A stretch of 64,000 bases of DNA from Kaiparowitsia implicata GSE-PSE-MK54-09C (GTDB taxonomy: Bacteria; Cyanobacteriota; Cyanobacteriia; Elainellales; Elainellaceae). Shown here piece by piece: positions 55,186 to 63,884 of this stretch. The stretch spans positions 21,588 through 85,587 of the forward strand of contig JAHHHI010000080.1 in the NCBI GenBank assembly GCA_019359435.1. The letters run 5' to 3'. The position numbers and the translations under genes are program-made. The notes below the pieces were generated by a model. The model did not search any database and was not told the origin of the DNA. It worked only from the letters and a program-made list of their open reading frames with translations. Each line of letters opens with the position of its first letter. The first letter of the stretch is position 1.

Positions 55186-56403
55186 TCAATCAGTGCCCAT
55201 CGACTTCACTATGGCCTCTAGGGGCAACCCTGAAGGATAGGAGCCATCCAGCTTAATCTTACGAATAATGCCTTCGGGAATGGGCACCTTCATCTGCTGT
55301 GCCACGGCGCGTACCACATCGCCCCGGTCGATCACACCAGACACGGCCTCTGCCGGAGATAGCACAGTGATGTAGCGCAGGTTGTGCGCCTCGAGTTTTT
55401 CAATAACGTCTTGCAACGGAGCCGTCTCAGCGATGGAGGGAATATCTGTAAGCGGATGCACAATATAATGCACAACGGTGACATCCCACTGACTGCGTTC
55501 TAACCCTTGCAGGTCGTCTAACAGAACCATCCCCCGATAGCGCCCGTCTGATGAGGCATAGAAGGCGGGCATGTCATCGTCGCCTTCGCGCTGAATGTAT
55601 TGAGTATTGAACTGGTCAACGGTAATGTTGGCGTCTACCACGCGGAAGTGGCGAGTCATGGCGGCAGAAGCGGTGAGGTGGGCGATCGCCGCTTGCAAAT
55701 CTGAAATGCGGCTGTAGCTGCTGGCTTGGCTCATAACAAACCAGCCAATGACGGCTAACCACACCGCGCTGAAGCCCGTTTGGGGCGATCGCACGTACAG
55801 CAAAATTCCAAGAAAAATGGCAAACCACCCTAGAGTTTTGCCCGCATTAGCAGCCCAGCGCAAGCCTTGAATGCGGCTTCCGGTAATCTTCCACACCGCT
55901 GCCCGCAGCACCTGCCCGCCATCCAGCGGCAAGCCAGGAATCATGTTGAAAATTGCGAGCACGCCATTGAGATAGGCTAAATCGCGCACCATGTTGGCGA
56001 TCGCCGTCGGCAGAGCTAACACTTGACTCGCCGCCGCAAGAATAAAAAACAGCGCCAGACTAACCGCAGGCCCGGCGATCGCCACTTGAAATGCTCGCCC
56101 AGGCGTCTTCGGTTCTTCTTCAATAGCAGCAACCCCGCCAAACAAGAACAGTGTAATAGAGTTGACCTTGATGCCTTGAAACTTAGCCACTAGGCTGTGC
56201 CCCAGCTCATGCAGCAGCACCGAGCCAAACAGCGCCAGCGCTAAAATCAACCCAGCCACCCAAGCAATCGGCGCATCAAACCCGGCGCCCCGCTGCAGCG
56301 TCATGGCATTAGAAAATGTAAACAGCGCCAGGATGATGAACCAGGACGAGTCTATAAGTAACGGAATGCCAAAAATAGTGCCGACTCGCCGACCTGGTTG
56401 CAT
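55186..56403 (-). CDS. Site-2 protease (M50) with CBS domains
   Basis: About 405 residues from ATG 56403 (MQPGRRVGTIFGIPLLIDSSWF), with GGGAGAG ahead; a longer frame to 56514 is unlikely. Intramembrane zinc metalloprotease: the HEXXH motif is VLLHELGHSLVAK, the third ligand region is FNMIPGLPLDGGQVLRAAVW (NxxPxxxxDGG), and the surrounding hydrophobic helices are typical. C-terminal tandem CBS domains (about 245-395) probably sense adenosine nucleotides. Such S2P proteases cleave anti-sigma factors or other membrane substrates. Solitary gene. Confidence 0.93.
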   Translation of the reverse strand: MQPGRRVGTIFGIPLLIDSSWFIILALFTFSNAMTLQRGAGFDAPIAWVAGLILALALFGSVLLHELGHSLVAKFQGIKVNSITLFLFGGVAAIEEEPKTPGRAFQVAIAGPAVSLALFFILAAASQVLALPTAIANMVRDLAYLNGVLAIFNMIPGLPLDGGQVLRAAVWKITGSRIQGLRWAANAGKTLGWFAIFLGILLYVRSPQTGFSAVWLAVIGWFVMSQASSYSRISDLQAAIAHLTASAAMTRHFRVVDANITVDQFNTQYIQREGDDDMPAFYASSDGRYRGMVLLDDLQGLERSQWDVTVVHYIVHPLTDIPSIAETAPLQDVIEKLEAHNLRYITVLSPAEAVSGVIDRGDVVRAVAQQMKVPIPEGIIRKIKLDGSYPSGLPLEAIVKSMGTD

Positions 56404-56720
56404 ACAACTCTCCCGATAAAATGGGTGGTTTGGAGCGAGATCTGTGACTTGCAGCTCGTATCCGCTACCGCTCTTGCGCTCTGGTTTGTCTGATGCACCT
56501 AACCACGAGAGCAAGCACCCTGTTCCCCCATCTTACCCACTTTACGCAATGTACGACTAGCGCTAACTCCACTGAATCCGCCATAGCCATACATTTCTGT
56601 ATCTAGGGAATGACACCTCTGGATTGATACTTCATAGGTCTTCGGCTCATAGGGAGGATAAAAATCCTTCAGTTCCCAACATTCAGGGGTTAAAGCAGAC
56701 GGGCACAATCCTAGCCACTG

Positions 56721-56822
56721 CGATCGCCCCCTCGTGATGTCAGTGATGGAGGGAACCTATGCGCGGCGATCGCCCCCTCGTGATGTCAGTGATGGAGGGA
56801 ACCTATGCGCGGCGATCGCCCC
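56721..56822 (+). repeat. 46-bp tandem duplication bounded by HIP1-like octamers
   Basis: The unit beginning CGATCGCCCCCTCGTGATGT and ending GAACCTATGCGCGG occurs at 56721-56766 and 56767-56812 without a difference, followed by a third CGATCGCCCC at 56813. A HIP1-type palindrome therefore marks each junction. Located between the M50 protease promoter and psaK. Confidence 0.9.
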
Positions 56823-56851
56823 ACCCCGCTCCAGTCAAGCCTGATACAACA

Positions 56852-56891
56852 AGCCGCTGCTATCGTCGGAGTTGAGACAATAGCAGCGGCT
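56852..56891 (-). terminator. psaK terminator hairpin
   Basis: AGCCGCTGCTAT / ATAGCAGCGGCT, a perfect 12-bp stem with a 16-nt loop. On the minus strand it comes about 35 bp after the psaK stop and is followed by a U-containing stretch. Confidence 0.65.
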
Positions 56892-56925
56892 CATTAACCA
56901 TGAATCGTGGCTGATCGCGACCTGC

Positions 56926-57189
56926 CTAAAGCAGCCCGGCGTTCGACAATCCCAAAATGAAGCCAGCGCCCAGAATATGCCCGAAGCTAGCAGTAGCCAG
57001 CAGCTCTGGCAGACCAAACCCAGTAAACATGGCCGGAAGCTCGACGGGAAGCTTAGGGCCAGCGCCTCGATTTTGGATCGCGTAATAGCCAATGGCGATC
57101 GCAAACAAATTTGCTGCAATCATCACAATGCCTGTGCTCATCGACCAAGAGGATGTGGTGGCAACAGCCAATAAACTTGGAGTGTACAT
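56926..57189 (-). CDS. psaK: Photosystem I reaction centre subunit PsaK
   Basis: An 87-residue, two-helix thylakoid protein of the PSI periphery. Start ATG 57189 (MYTPSLLAVATTSSW) follows AGGAGA; the frame extends six codons more to 57207, which is less likely. Landmarks are SMSTGIVMIAANLFAIAIGYYAI and LPELLATASFGHILGAGFILGLSNAG. The Gly/Pro-rich loop between the helices is normal. PsaK binds chlorophyll and takes part in antenna coupling. Solitary. A hairpin follows. Confidence 0.95.
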   Translation of the reverse strand: MYTPSLLAVATTSSWSMSTGIVMIAANLFAIAIGYYAIQNRGAGPKLPVELPAMFTGFGLPELLATASFGHILGAGFILGLSNAGLL

Positions 57190-57713
57190 GTGTGCTATCT
57201 CCTGCATTCGGATTCTATGAAAAAAGCCTACGCCTGCGAGAAGACGGGTCTAGGCAATGGCCTGACCCTCGCGGGCGATCGCTTCAAGTGTGAGAATAAA
57301 GGATGAGGTGTCGAGCGATCGCCCTTTTGTTTGAAGAGTTAACAGAATGCAGTCAAATTGAGACAAATCTCAGCATTTGCTGCAACATTGCGAAATAGAT
57401 TTAGGGTGGAATGGCACTGAAATAAGGCTGGTGGGCACTGCCCACCCTACGGCAGATCAAGGTTGTCTACGATTTGCGAAGGTTGATTTCAGCTTACAGT
57501 GACATTCGATTTAGGGTGGCTCGCTGGACTGCAGGCAGGACGCCTCATCTCAAGCGCAATGGGAGGCACCGCAGTTGAGTCCCTCATATTCCATCCATCC
57601 CGTTGAACCCTTTGGACGTGCGGTGCACCCCTATCATGGCGGTCACACCATTCTCTCTGCCCTATTCAGACCTGCCCTATTCAGACCTGTCCTATTCAGC
57701 TCTAGCACCGTCT
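57190..57713. other. Divergent region between psaK and trpF
   Basis: About 520 bp with two HIP1 octamers. The last 60 bp hold a 15-bp triplicated unit (listed). The promoters of both genes should lie here; none is identified with confidence. Confidence 0.4.
57657..57701 (+). repeat. 15-bp unit repeated three times at the trpF start
   Basis: CTGCCCTATTCAGAC at 57657-57671 and 57672-57686, then CTGTCCTATTCAGCT at 57687-57701. If translated in the trpF frame it gives LPYSD-LPYSD-LSYS, a possible short leader extension. Confidence 0.8.
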
Positions 57714-58433
57714 ATGCAAGTCAAAATTTGCGGCATTACCCAACCGAACCAAGCGCGGGCGATCGCCCAGATGGGTGCCACCGCTCTAGGCTTTATTTGC
57801 GCGCCAGTGTCGCCCCGCTATGTATCGCCCCAGCAGATTCGCGCCATTGTTCAGGCGCTGCCCCAAGATGCTGACGGTGCACCTATTCCCGACCGCATTG
57901 GGGTGTTTGTAGATGCCAATCTGGATGAGATTGTAGAGACGGCGGCGATCGCCCAGCTTAGTGGCATTCAGCTGCACGGCAGTGAATCTCCAGCGTTTTG
58001 TGACCAAGTGCGCGATCGCCTGCCCATGCTGCGGCTGATCAAAGCCATCCGCCTTCGCCCGTCCACCGCTCCCTCATATCCCTGGGCAGATGGATTGGCC
58101 CAAATTCAGACCTATGCCCACGCGATCGACTGGCTCCTGCTGGATGCGTATCACCCCCAGCAGCATGGAGGAACCGGCGTATCGCTCGACTGGCCCAGCC
58201 TCTGCGATACTCAGTTTCCCTGCCCTTGGTTTCTGGCAGGGGGGCTAACCCCCGACAACATTTCCACGGCCCTATCCCTGATCACGCCCTCTGGCATTGA
58301 TCTGTCTAGCGGGGTCGAACGCGCCCCCGGCGATAAAGATTTGCAGCGGGTCGCGAGCCTATTTGATCGCCTTCGTGCTCAGGACGGAAACCTTACTGGG
58401 CGATCGCCCCTCAGTGACACTAACCGTGTGTGA
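57714..58433 (+). CDS. trpF: Phosphoribosylanthranilate isomerase
   Basis: About 239 residues from ATG 57714 (MQVKICGITQPNQARAIAQMG), the conserved family start. In-frame codons upstream (ATG 57636 or TTG 57603) would add an unusual LPYSD-repeat leader. The third step of tryptophan synthesis, as an alpha/beta barrel: catalytic Cys in KICGIT, VGVF-like GVFVDANLDEIVE, IQLHGSE, DWLLLDAYHPQQHGGTG (catalytic Asp) and the phosphate-binding FLAGGLTPDNISTAL ... GIDLSSGVERAPGDKD. Not linked to other trp genes. Confidence 0.93.
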   Translation: MQVKICGITQPNQARAIAQMGATALGFICAPVSPRYVSPQQIRAIVQALPQDADGAPIPDRIGVFVDANLDEIVETAAIAQLSGIQLHGSESPAFCDQVRDRLPMLRLIKAIRLRPSTAPSYPWADGLAQIQTYAHAIDWLLLDAYHPQQHGGTGVSLDWPSLCDTQFPCPWFLAGGLTPDNISTALSLITPSGIDLSSGVERAPGDKDLQRVASLFDRLRAQDGNLTGRSPLSDTNRV

Positions 58434-58553
58434 CATCTTCTATTCGCTGCGCCATCTAGTGATGGCGATCGCGCGTTTAGCAAGGGTTTTCGTAAGTCAT
58501 AGACTCAGCTCAAATAGACTCATACTCAATAGAAGAAAGACATGCGCCAAACC

Positions 58554-58594
58554 GCAAAAGGGGCTGGTGTGCAATGCACACCAGCCCCTTTTGC
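58554..58594. terminator. Bidirectional terminator between trpF and clpP
   Basis: Perfect 20-bp arms (GCAAAAGGGGCTGGTGTGCA and its complement) with a single central base, A-rich on one side and T-rich on the other. This is a classic shared terminator for convergent genes. Confidence 0.85.
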
Positions 58595-58639
58595 AAAACC
58601 AGGCGACGTTAGATGAGGCTAATCTGAATCTGAAGCAGA

Positions 58640-59251
58640 TTAGGATACTGCAACAGGGTCAGGGCGGCTGCCCACCGAGCGTTTGTCGATCACTTGGTCA
58701 ATCAGCCCATAGTCAACGGCTTCTGCTGCAGACATAAAGAAATCACGCTCGGTATCGCGCTCAATCTTTTCTAGCGGTTGCCCGGTGTGATCGGCCAGCC
58801 AACGGTTGAGATTTTGTTTGTGGAATAGGATCTCCCGCGCCTGAATTTCGATATCTGCCGCTTGCCCTTGAGCACCGCCCAACGGCTGGTGAATCATAAT
58901 GCGTGAGTGAGGCAGGCTCATGCGTTTGCCTTTTGTGCCCGCACTTAGCAGAAATGCACCCATGCTGGCGGCTAACCCTAAGCAAATGGTGCAAACATCG
59001 GGGCGAATGTGCTTCATGGTGTCAAAGATTCCCATCCCTGCCATCACAGAGCCTCCAGGCGAGTTGATGTAGACATAGATATCCTTCTCTGCATCTTCGG
59101 CTTCTAGGAACAGCAGTTGCGCCACAATCAGGTTTGCCAGGTCAGAATCAACCTGAGAGCCTAGAAACACAATGCGCTCGCGCAGCAAGCGTGAGTAAAT
59201 ATCAAACGCGCGTTCTCCGCGGCCTGACTGTTCAATAACGGTAGGAATCAT
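58640..59251 (-). CDS. clpP: ATP-dependent Clp protease proteolytic subunit
   Basis: A 203-residue serine peptidase. Catalytic Ser lies in [14 protein letters not shown], His in [14 protein letters not shown] and Asp in [27 protein letters not shown] is the family oxyanion/handle region. It assembles into heptameric rings, working with ClpC or ClpX. Cyanobacteria have several paralogues; the absence of adjacent tig and clpX means it is not the clpP2-clpX operon copy by context, although the sequence resembles both ClpP1 and ClpP2. Start ATG 59251. Convergent with trpF. Confidence 0.95.
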   Translation of the reverse strand: MIPTVIEQSGRGERAFDIYSRLLRERIVFLGSQVDSDLANLIVAQLLFLEAEDAEKDIYVYINSPGGSVMAGMGIFDTMKHIRPDVCTICLGLAASMGAFLLSAGTKGKRMSLPHSRIMIHQPLGGAQGQAADIEIQAREILFHKQNLNRWLADHTGQPLEKIERDTERDFFMSAAEAVDYGLIDQVIDKRSVGSRPDPVAVS

Positions 59252-59432
59252 GAGTTGCTACTGAGCTCAGAATGGATGTTTTACTATTGTACCGATTTGA
59301 GCCAGACATTTTGAGTGGCGGAGTTCCTACAGAACAGGGACTCCGCTGCTTCGGTCTGCTGCGGCGATTGGGCGCGCATCATGGATGGCGCTTTGGATTG
59401 TGCGTTGGAGGATTTTCTCTCTTAGGCGAGCG

Positions 59433-59807
59433 TTAGGGGCGCGACCTTGAATCAGGGTGGGGAGTGTGCTCTGAGATCTCACTTTCTTGGAGCAGATACA
59501 CCAAAAAATCCTTCAGCTTCATCCGAGGAATGTAAGGCCAACCGCCTTCGGTTTCAATATCTTTCAATAGGCTGTATAAGGCCTGCCGGTTCTTTGGCAT
59601 TGTGTCTTGAAACAGCTCATCGCGGATGTCTCGATGCAGCGCTTCTAGCAGCCGCAGCAGCGCTAGCAGCGCCAAGCCGTCGCTTTGATGCTGCTGTGCA
59701 GTTTGTTGCACGAGATGGGCGATCGCCCCAAAGTCATCTGTTCCCCATTGGGCATCTTGGCCTGCATCGACTGTCATATCTTCTACCGCTATGTCATCTA
59801 ACCCCAT
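59433..59807 (-). CDS. Conserved cyanobacterial-type hypothetical protein
   Basis: About 124 residues from ATG 59807, with GGGAG upstream; GTG 59822 is another option. Mostly helical and acidic. It contains LVQQTAQQHQSDGLALLALLRLLEALHRDIRDELFQDTMP and then NRQALYSLLKDIETEGGWPYIPRMKLKDFLVYLL. The GGWPYIPRMKL block looks strongly conserved. No known catalytic motif. I cannot name the family. Stands alone between clpP and the psbO upstream region. Confidence 0.7.
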   Translation of the reverse strand: MGLDDIAVEDMTVDAGQDAQWGTDDFGAIAHLVQQTAQQHQSDGLALLALLRLLEALHRDIRDELFQDTMPKNRQALYSLLKDIETEGGWPYIPRMKLKDFLVYLLQESEISEHTPHPDSRSRP

Positions 59808-60800
59808 GCCAATATCTCCCACTGCTGCACAGTTAATGAATGTTAGTTATGCGTGGTGGTGCCCCTTTTAGCCCGCGACGGCATACCCTGCTACAGTTGA
59901 CACTGCTTGCTTCAAAGATGAACCGAAGTAAGAAAGTAAGAGCGGTTTACCGTCACGCTCACTTAGCTACCTACAAGCTGGCGACACATAAGCTAGCCAT
60001 GACTCGTTAGCCATACATTAGCGCCCTGTGAATCAGTCTCTCAAACTCGATAGCAGCGGCCAGCGCAGGAGAACCAGACCTGCTTGGGCTGCGTGGCAGT
60101 GTGAGGGATCTATCAAACTACGGTCAAACTCCAGTGTTCTCCCCTGAATGAACCTGCGGGGTCTGCTGATATTAGCAAATTCTCTCCAAGTAGCCTGATT
60201 TCCGCATTCCGGGTTCGGTCAAACCCGTTCATCCCACCATAGCGATCGCCCAATTGCCAGCGCAGCTATACACAGCACAGAATTCAGCTAAGAGGACAGA
60301 TTCGGATAGGGGAGAGCGTGGGCGATCGCTCTACCCAATTAGCCATCTAATCAGCCCTCAGCCTGCCATTGCTCAGAGTCTCAACACAGTCTCAACGATG
60401 CCCTTACTTCTATTTACATTGCTTAAACCCAGATTCCGCAACCTTTATCGTGTCAACCTCCTGTAAAATGCTGAATAGCCTAGTTGAGTAGACATCCCAA
60501 ATTAAACATACATAGCCAGAACCTGCGCCGCTCTCATGGCGGACACTGCAACGTCCTGGGTCTGAATTTTAATGGGTCAATCTACTGATTCACACAATTG
60601 ATTTACACAATACTTAATTTCAGTACAGCAGCCTGACTATCCGCAGACGCGGGGTTTGGTTTCGTTGCTTAGTCGCTCGCTCGGCGAGCGGCGGCAGCCT
60701 ATCCAGTTCAGTTTCTGCCAGGTTGAGATACTAACCCCCATCGCCAATTACCCAATTGGTGTCCCAAAAACATCCAGGTTGGAGATATTCGAGGTTGACC
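59808..60800. other. Long region upstream of psbO
   Basis: About 990 bp without a recognised gene. It contains HIP1 octamers, a small GGGTTCGGTCAAACCC inverted repeat near 60205-60225, and CGCTCG/CGAGCG near 60675-60690. psbO promoters should lie in the proximal part. Confidence 0.4.
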
Positions 60801-61622
60801 ATGAGGTATCGTGCTCTCATCATTGCATTCTTCGCACTCTGCATGAGTGCGCTTACGGCCTGTAGCTCCGGCTCTTCAGCGGATGGCCCACTGTCCTATG
60901 AAGAAATTCGCAACACCGGGCTGGCCAACTCCTGCCCCGAAGTATATGAAACAAAGCGTGGCTCAATCCCTATTGAAGATGGCAGTGCTTATCGGATAGC
61001 CAAGCTGTGCTTGCAGCCTGACGAATTTGCCGTGAAGACTGAGCCGACTAGCCGACGCCAAGAGGCTCGGTTTATTGATGGCAAACCGCTGACGCGCTAC
61101 ACCACCACCATCGATCAGGTCAGTGGCGACTTGAAGTACGATGCGGATCACAGCCTAGTCTTTATAGAAGAAGACGGCTTTGATTTTCAGGCTACGACCG
61201 TGTTACTGCCCGGTGGGGAAGAAGTTCCCTTTTTGTTCACCATTAAAGGGCTGGTTGCCAAAACTCCTGGAGCTGTGGATAGTGTCAACACCTCCACCGA
61301 TTTCGAAGGGGCATTCAAGGTGCCGTCTTACCGCACCTCTAACTTCCTTGATCCGAAGGGTCGCGGATTGACTGCGGGCTATGATAGCGCTGTGGCACTG
61401 CCCGCTCAGGCCGACGATGAAGAACTCCAAAAAGAAAACAAGAAGCAGTTTGTGACGGGTGAGGGCACTATTTCCCTTCAGGTCACGAAGGTAGACAGCA
61501 CCACGGGGGAAATTTCGGGGAGCTTTGAAAGTCTTCAGCCCTCTGATACGGACATGGGTGGCAAAGAGCCGCTAGAGGTTCGTGTGAAGGGTCGGTTCTA
61601 TGCACGGGTTGAGCCTGCCTAA
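60801..61622 (+). CDS. psbO: Photosystem II manganese-stabilising protein PsbO
   Basis: About 273 residues from ATG 60801 (MRYRALIIAFFALCMSALTAC), after GAGG (60791-60794). The signal peptide ends in LTAC, so the precursor resembles a lipoprotein-type or cysteine-bearing leader, as in many cyanobacterial PsbO. The mature protein has LSYEEIRNTGLANSCPEV, the two Cys (NSCPEV and KLCLQPDEF) that form the disulfide, GDLKYDADHSLVFIEEDGFDFQATTV and a C-terminal EVRVKGRFYARVEPA strand. It stabilises the Mn4CaO5 cluster on the thylakoid lumen side. A strong terminator follows. Confidence 0.97.
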   Translation: MRYRALIIAFFALCMSALTACSSGSSADGPLSYEEIRNTGLANSCPEVYETKRGSIPIEDGSAYRIAKLCLQPDEFAVKTEPTSRRQEARFIDGKPLTRYTTTIDQVSGDLKYDADHSLVFIEEDGFDFQATTVLLPGGEEVPFLFTIKGLVAKTPGAVDSVNTSTDFEGAFKVPSYRTSNFLDPKGRGLTAGYDSAVALPAQADDEELQKENKKQFVTGEGTISLQVTKVDSTTGEISGSFESLQPSDTDMGGKEPLEVRVKGRFYARVEPA

Positions 61623-61690
61623 GCGCTGGCTTTAAGTCTGGTCTATCAAGCTATTGAGACTGATGACGATCAGGTATTTAGCGCGTCAAG

Positions 61691-61726
61691 CGCTATTCCA
61701 AAGCGGGGATGCTGCAGTGCAGCATC
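61691..61726 (+). terminator. psbO terminator
   Basis: AAAGCGGGGATGCTGCA and its complement (61709-61725) around one base, ending in TTTT. About 70 bp after the psbO stop. A bidirectional shape; it may also serve the convergent flavin reductase gene. Confidence 0.85.
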
Positions 61727-61779
61727 CCCGCTTTTGGATTGAGCCAAAACGGAAACAGCTAAAGAGCTGATGGTTGGAG

Positions 61780-62259
61780 CTACCCCCCATACTGCCAGCT
61801 AGTGTCTTCAAGCAGCAGCGGATTGCCGTCTCGGTGAACCCCTGCGGCGATCGCCTCTCCCACAAACACCGTGTGATCGCCCTGTTCTACTGCGCCGACG
61901 ACTCGGCATTCCACATAGCCGAGAGAGTCGGTGATAATCGGACAGCCGGTCTCGCCCAAATAAAACTCTACGTCTTCAAACTTATTGCCTACGCGGCGCA
62001 TGGGTTTGAAGAATTTTTGAGCCAGATCTTTTTGCCCTGCTTCTAAAAAGCTGAGGGCAAACACCCCGCTGGCTTTGACCATTTCATGGGAAATGGATTT
62101 TTGATTGACGCAGTTGATCACCATCGGGGGCTTAAAGGATGATTGCATAACCCAACTGGCGGTAAAGCCATTGACCTCATCCCCGTTCTTGACCCCGCAG
62201 ACATATAGCCCGTGGGGAATTTTTAGCAATAGTGTCTTTTTTGCCTGTTCATCTAGCAA
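61780..62259 (-). CDS. Flavin reductase-like (FMN-binding split barrel) protein
   Basis: A 159-residue protein from TTG 62259. LLLKIPHGLYVCGVKNGDEVNGFTASWVMQSSFKPPMVINCVNQKS is the typical flavin-reductase N-terminal half, with the FMN contacts GFTASW and PPM. ASGVFALSFLEAGQKDLAQKFF and PIITDSLGYVECRVVGAVEQGDHTVFVGEA follow. It probably uses NAD(P)H to reduce flavin, or is part of a two-component oxygenase; the partner is unknown. Convergent with psbO. Confidence 0.85.
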   Translation of the reverse strand: MLDEQAKKTLLLKIPHGLYVCGVKNGDEVNGFTASWVMQSSFKPPMVINCVNQKSISHEMVKASGVFALSFLEAGQKDLAQKFFKPMRRVGNKFEDVEFYLGETGCPIITDSLGYVECRVVGAVEQGDHTVFVGEAIAAGVHRDGNPLLLEDTSWQYGG

Positions 62260-62364
62260 GGCAGCCTTACTCCATCAGTGCTACACGCTTAGTGTAAACG
62301 GCCGATGCCCACCGCCGAGCCTATCGCTAGGTAGGGTTGCGATCGGCTGTACTCTGCATCGAAA

Positions 62365-63474
62365 TTACGCCTCTAAATACTGATGGCTGAGAAACGGCAC
62401 GGCGATCAGCTCTCCAGGCTGGTCATTAACTTGTACTTGAGTGAGCCCTGATTCCAGCGCTTTTGTGCGAATGTAGGCCAGCCCCGTGCTGCTATGGCCA
62501 TCTTCACTCGATACACAACTGGTGAGCGTGCCTGCTTTTTCGCCGTTTATCATCACGATGCTGCCCGCTTCGGCGGCTCCGGCTAGCCGAATGCCCCAGA
62601 GCTGTTGCTTTACGCCGCGATAGGTGTGCAGCCGAGCAATGGTTTCTTGCCCGATGTAGCAGCCTTTTGTGAGCGAAATGGTGTGCCACAATCCCGCTTC
62701 TAGAGGATTGTAGTCATCTGTGAGTTCTTGCCCAGGCACCGGACGCCCCTGCTGAATTCGCAGGTTTTGCCAACCTTGCTCCCCCACCGGAACTGCCCCG
62801 GCTTCGGTTAGAGCTTGCCACAGGGCCGCAGCCTGGTCAATTGGGACGATCAGAGTGTATCCGGCGATCGCCAAGCCGCTGCCTACTGCGATGCGCACCT
62901 CCCCATCCGCCAGCGGAATCGTCTGATGGGTGCCATCGGGCTGCCCGATGAGCGCACCAGCCCCGATGGATTGAGCGATCGCCTCACTCCCCGGCCCCAG
63001 AACCCGAAAGGCTGCCGTCTCAGCCGTGACATCTCGCAATTCCACCTGGTCAGCAAAAAAGATAAACCGATCCATCCAGTCGATTAATGATGCGGCATTG
63101 CCCGGAGACACCAGCAGCAGCACTGCATTGTCTAGGACGTAAGCGGTGGCTAAATCTACCGTGCGGGCAGTCGAAGTCACAAAGACGGTATCGCAGCCTT
63201 CGCCGGGTTGCTGCTGCTGAAAGGCATTGGTGGATTGGTTGTGTAAGAAGCGGAGGCGATCGCCCCCTGAGACTAGAATGCGCCCCCAGTGGGAACAGTC
63301 TTGAATGATCGTAGTCGATGCAGCGGGGGAGGCGGCGGTGAGAAGGGCGATCGCCGCTGAATCATCGCGAAACTGAGCTGGCACCTGCCGCCCAGCCACG
63401 TCTATAAAACTGGCCCCCTGATTGGCCTGAAGCGTCTGCAAGGCCTGTAGCGATGAGTGTAATGCTTGATTCAT
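62365..63474 (-). CDS. YgfZ/GcvT-like folate-binding protein
   Basis: About 369 residues from ATG 63474 (MNQALHSSLQALQTLQAN); a longer frame to 63513 exists. Belongs to the GcvT fold, with the YgfZ-defining motif KGCYIGQETIARLHTYRGVKQQLWGI near residue 275-300, whose Cys is required in E. coli YgfZ for iron-sulfur cluster repair/assembly with tetrahydrofolate. The N-terminal half has DCSHWGRILVSGGDRLRFLHNQSTN. Stands alone, with a divergent IS1 region upstream. Confidence 0.88.
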   Translation of the reverse strand: MNQALHSSLQALQTLQANQGASFIDVAGRQVPAQFRDDSAAIALLTAASPAASTTIIQDCSHWGRILVSGGDRLRFLHNQSTNAFQQQQPGEGCDTVFVTSTARTVDLATAYVLDNAVLLLVSPGNAASLIDWMDRFIFFADQVELRDVTAETAAFRVLGPGSEAIAQSIGAGALIGQPDGTHQTIPLADGEVRIAVGSGLAIAGYTLIVPIDQAAALWQALTEAGAVPVGEQGWQNLRIQQGRPVPGQELTDDYNPLEAGLWHTISLTKGCYIGQETIARLHTYRGVKQQLWGIRLAGAAEAGSIVMINGEKAGTLTSCVSSEDGHSSTGLAYIRTKALESGLTQVQVNDQPGELIAVPFLSHQYLEA

Positions 63475-63750
63475 GGCGATCGCAACGGATGATCCAGTTT
63501 CAGTGATACACACCTTAGATTATGCACCCCGATTGCGGGCATCCGCCGTGGTCACCCCGTTTCTCCCTTGGCTTATCGTCAAATCTGCAAGTGCCTCACC
63601 CTACTCCAAACGCAATTGGTTTAGATAGTCAGGCATCTGGTAAGAGGGCGATCGCCACCCCACGGCCCAACCCAACACGTAGTCTATATCAACCCCGTTG
63701 ACATAACCAATCTTGGGTAGTGCATTAGTGTACGGGACAGAGGAAAATCA

Positions 63751-63841
63751 GGCGTTGCTGAATGACGATATGATTGCCTGAAGATCTGAGTGAGTTTTCT
63801 AGCCTCTCAGCGAGCGCTTCATAGCATGATTCAGCAATGCC
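63751..63841 (+). mobile_element. 91-bp miniature element with IS1-like ends and 8-bp duplication
   Basis: Left tip GGCGTTGCTGAATGACGATA; right tip (reverse complement) GGCATTGCTGAATCATGCTA; 19 of the first 23 positions agree. Flanked by a perfect 8-bp direct repeat GAAAATCA (63743-63750, 63842-63849), the duplication length expected for IS1-family transposition. No coding capacity. It lies 43 bp before the IS1 transposase start at 63885. Confidence 0.85.
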
Positions 63842-63884
63842 GAAAATCAGACTAAGCCATCGAGATGACAAGGGAGTCGAGCCC

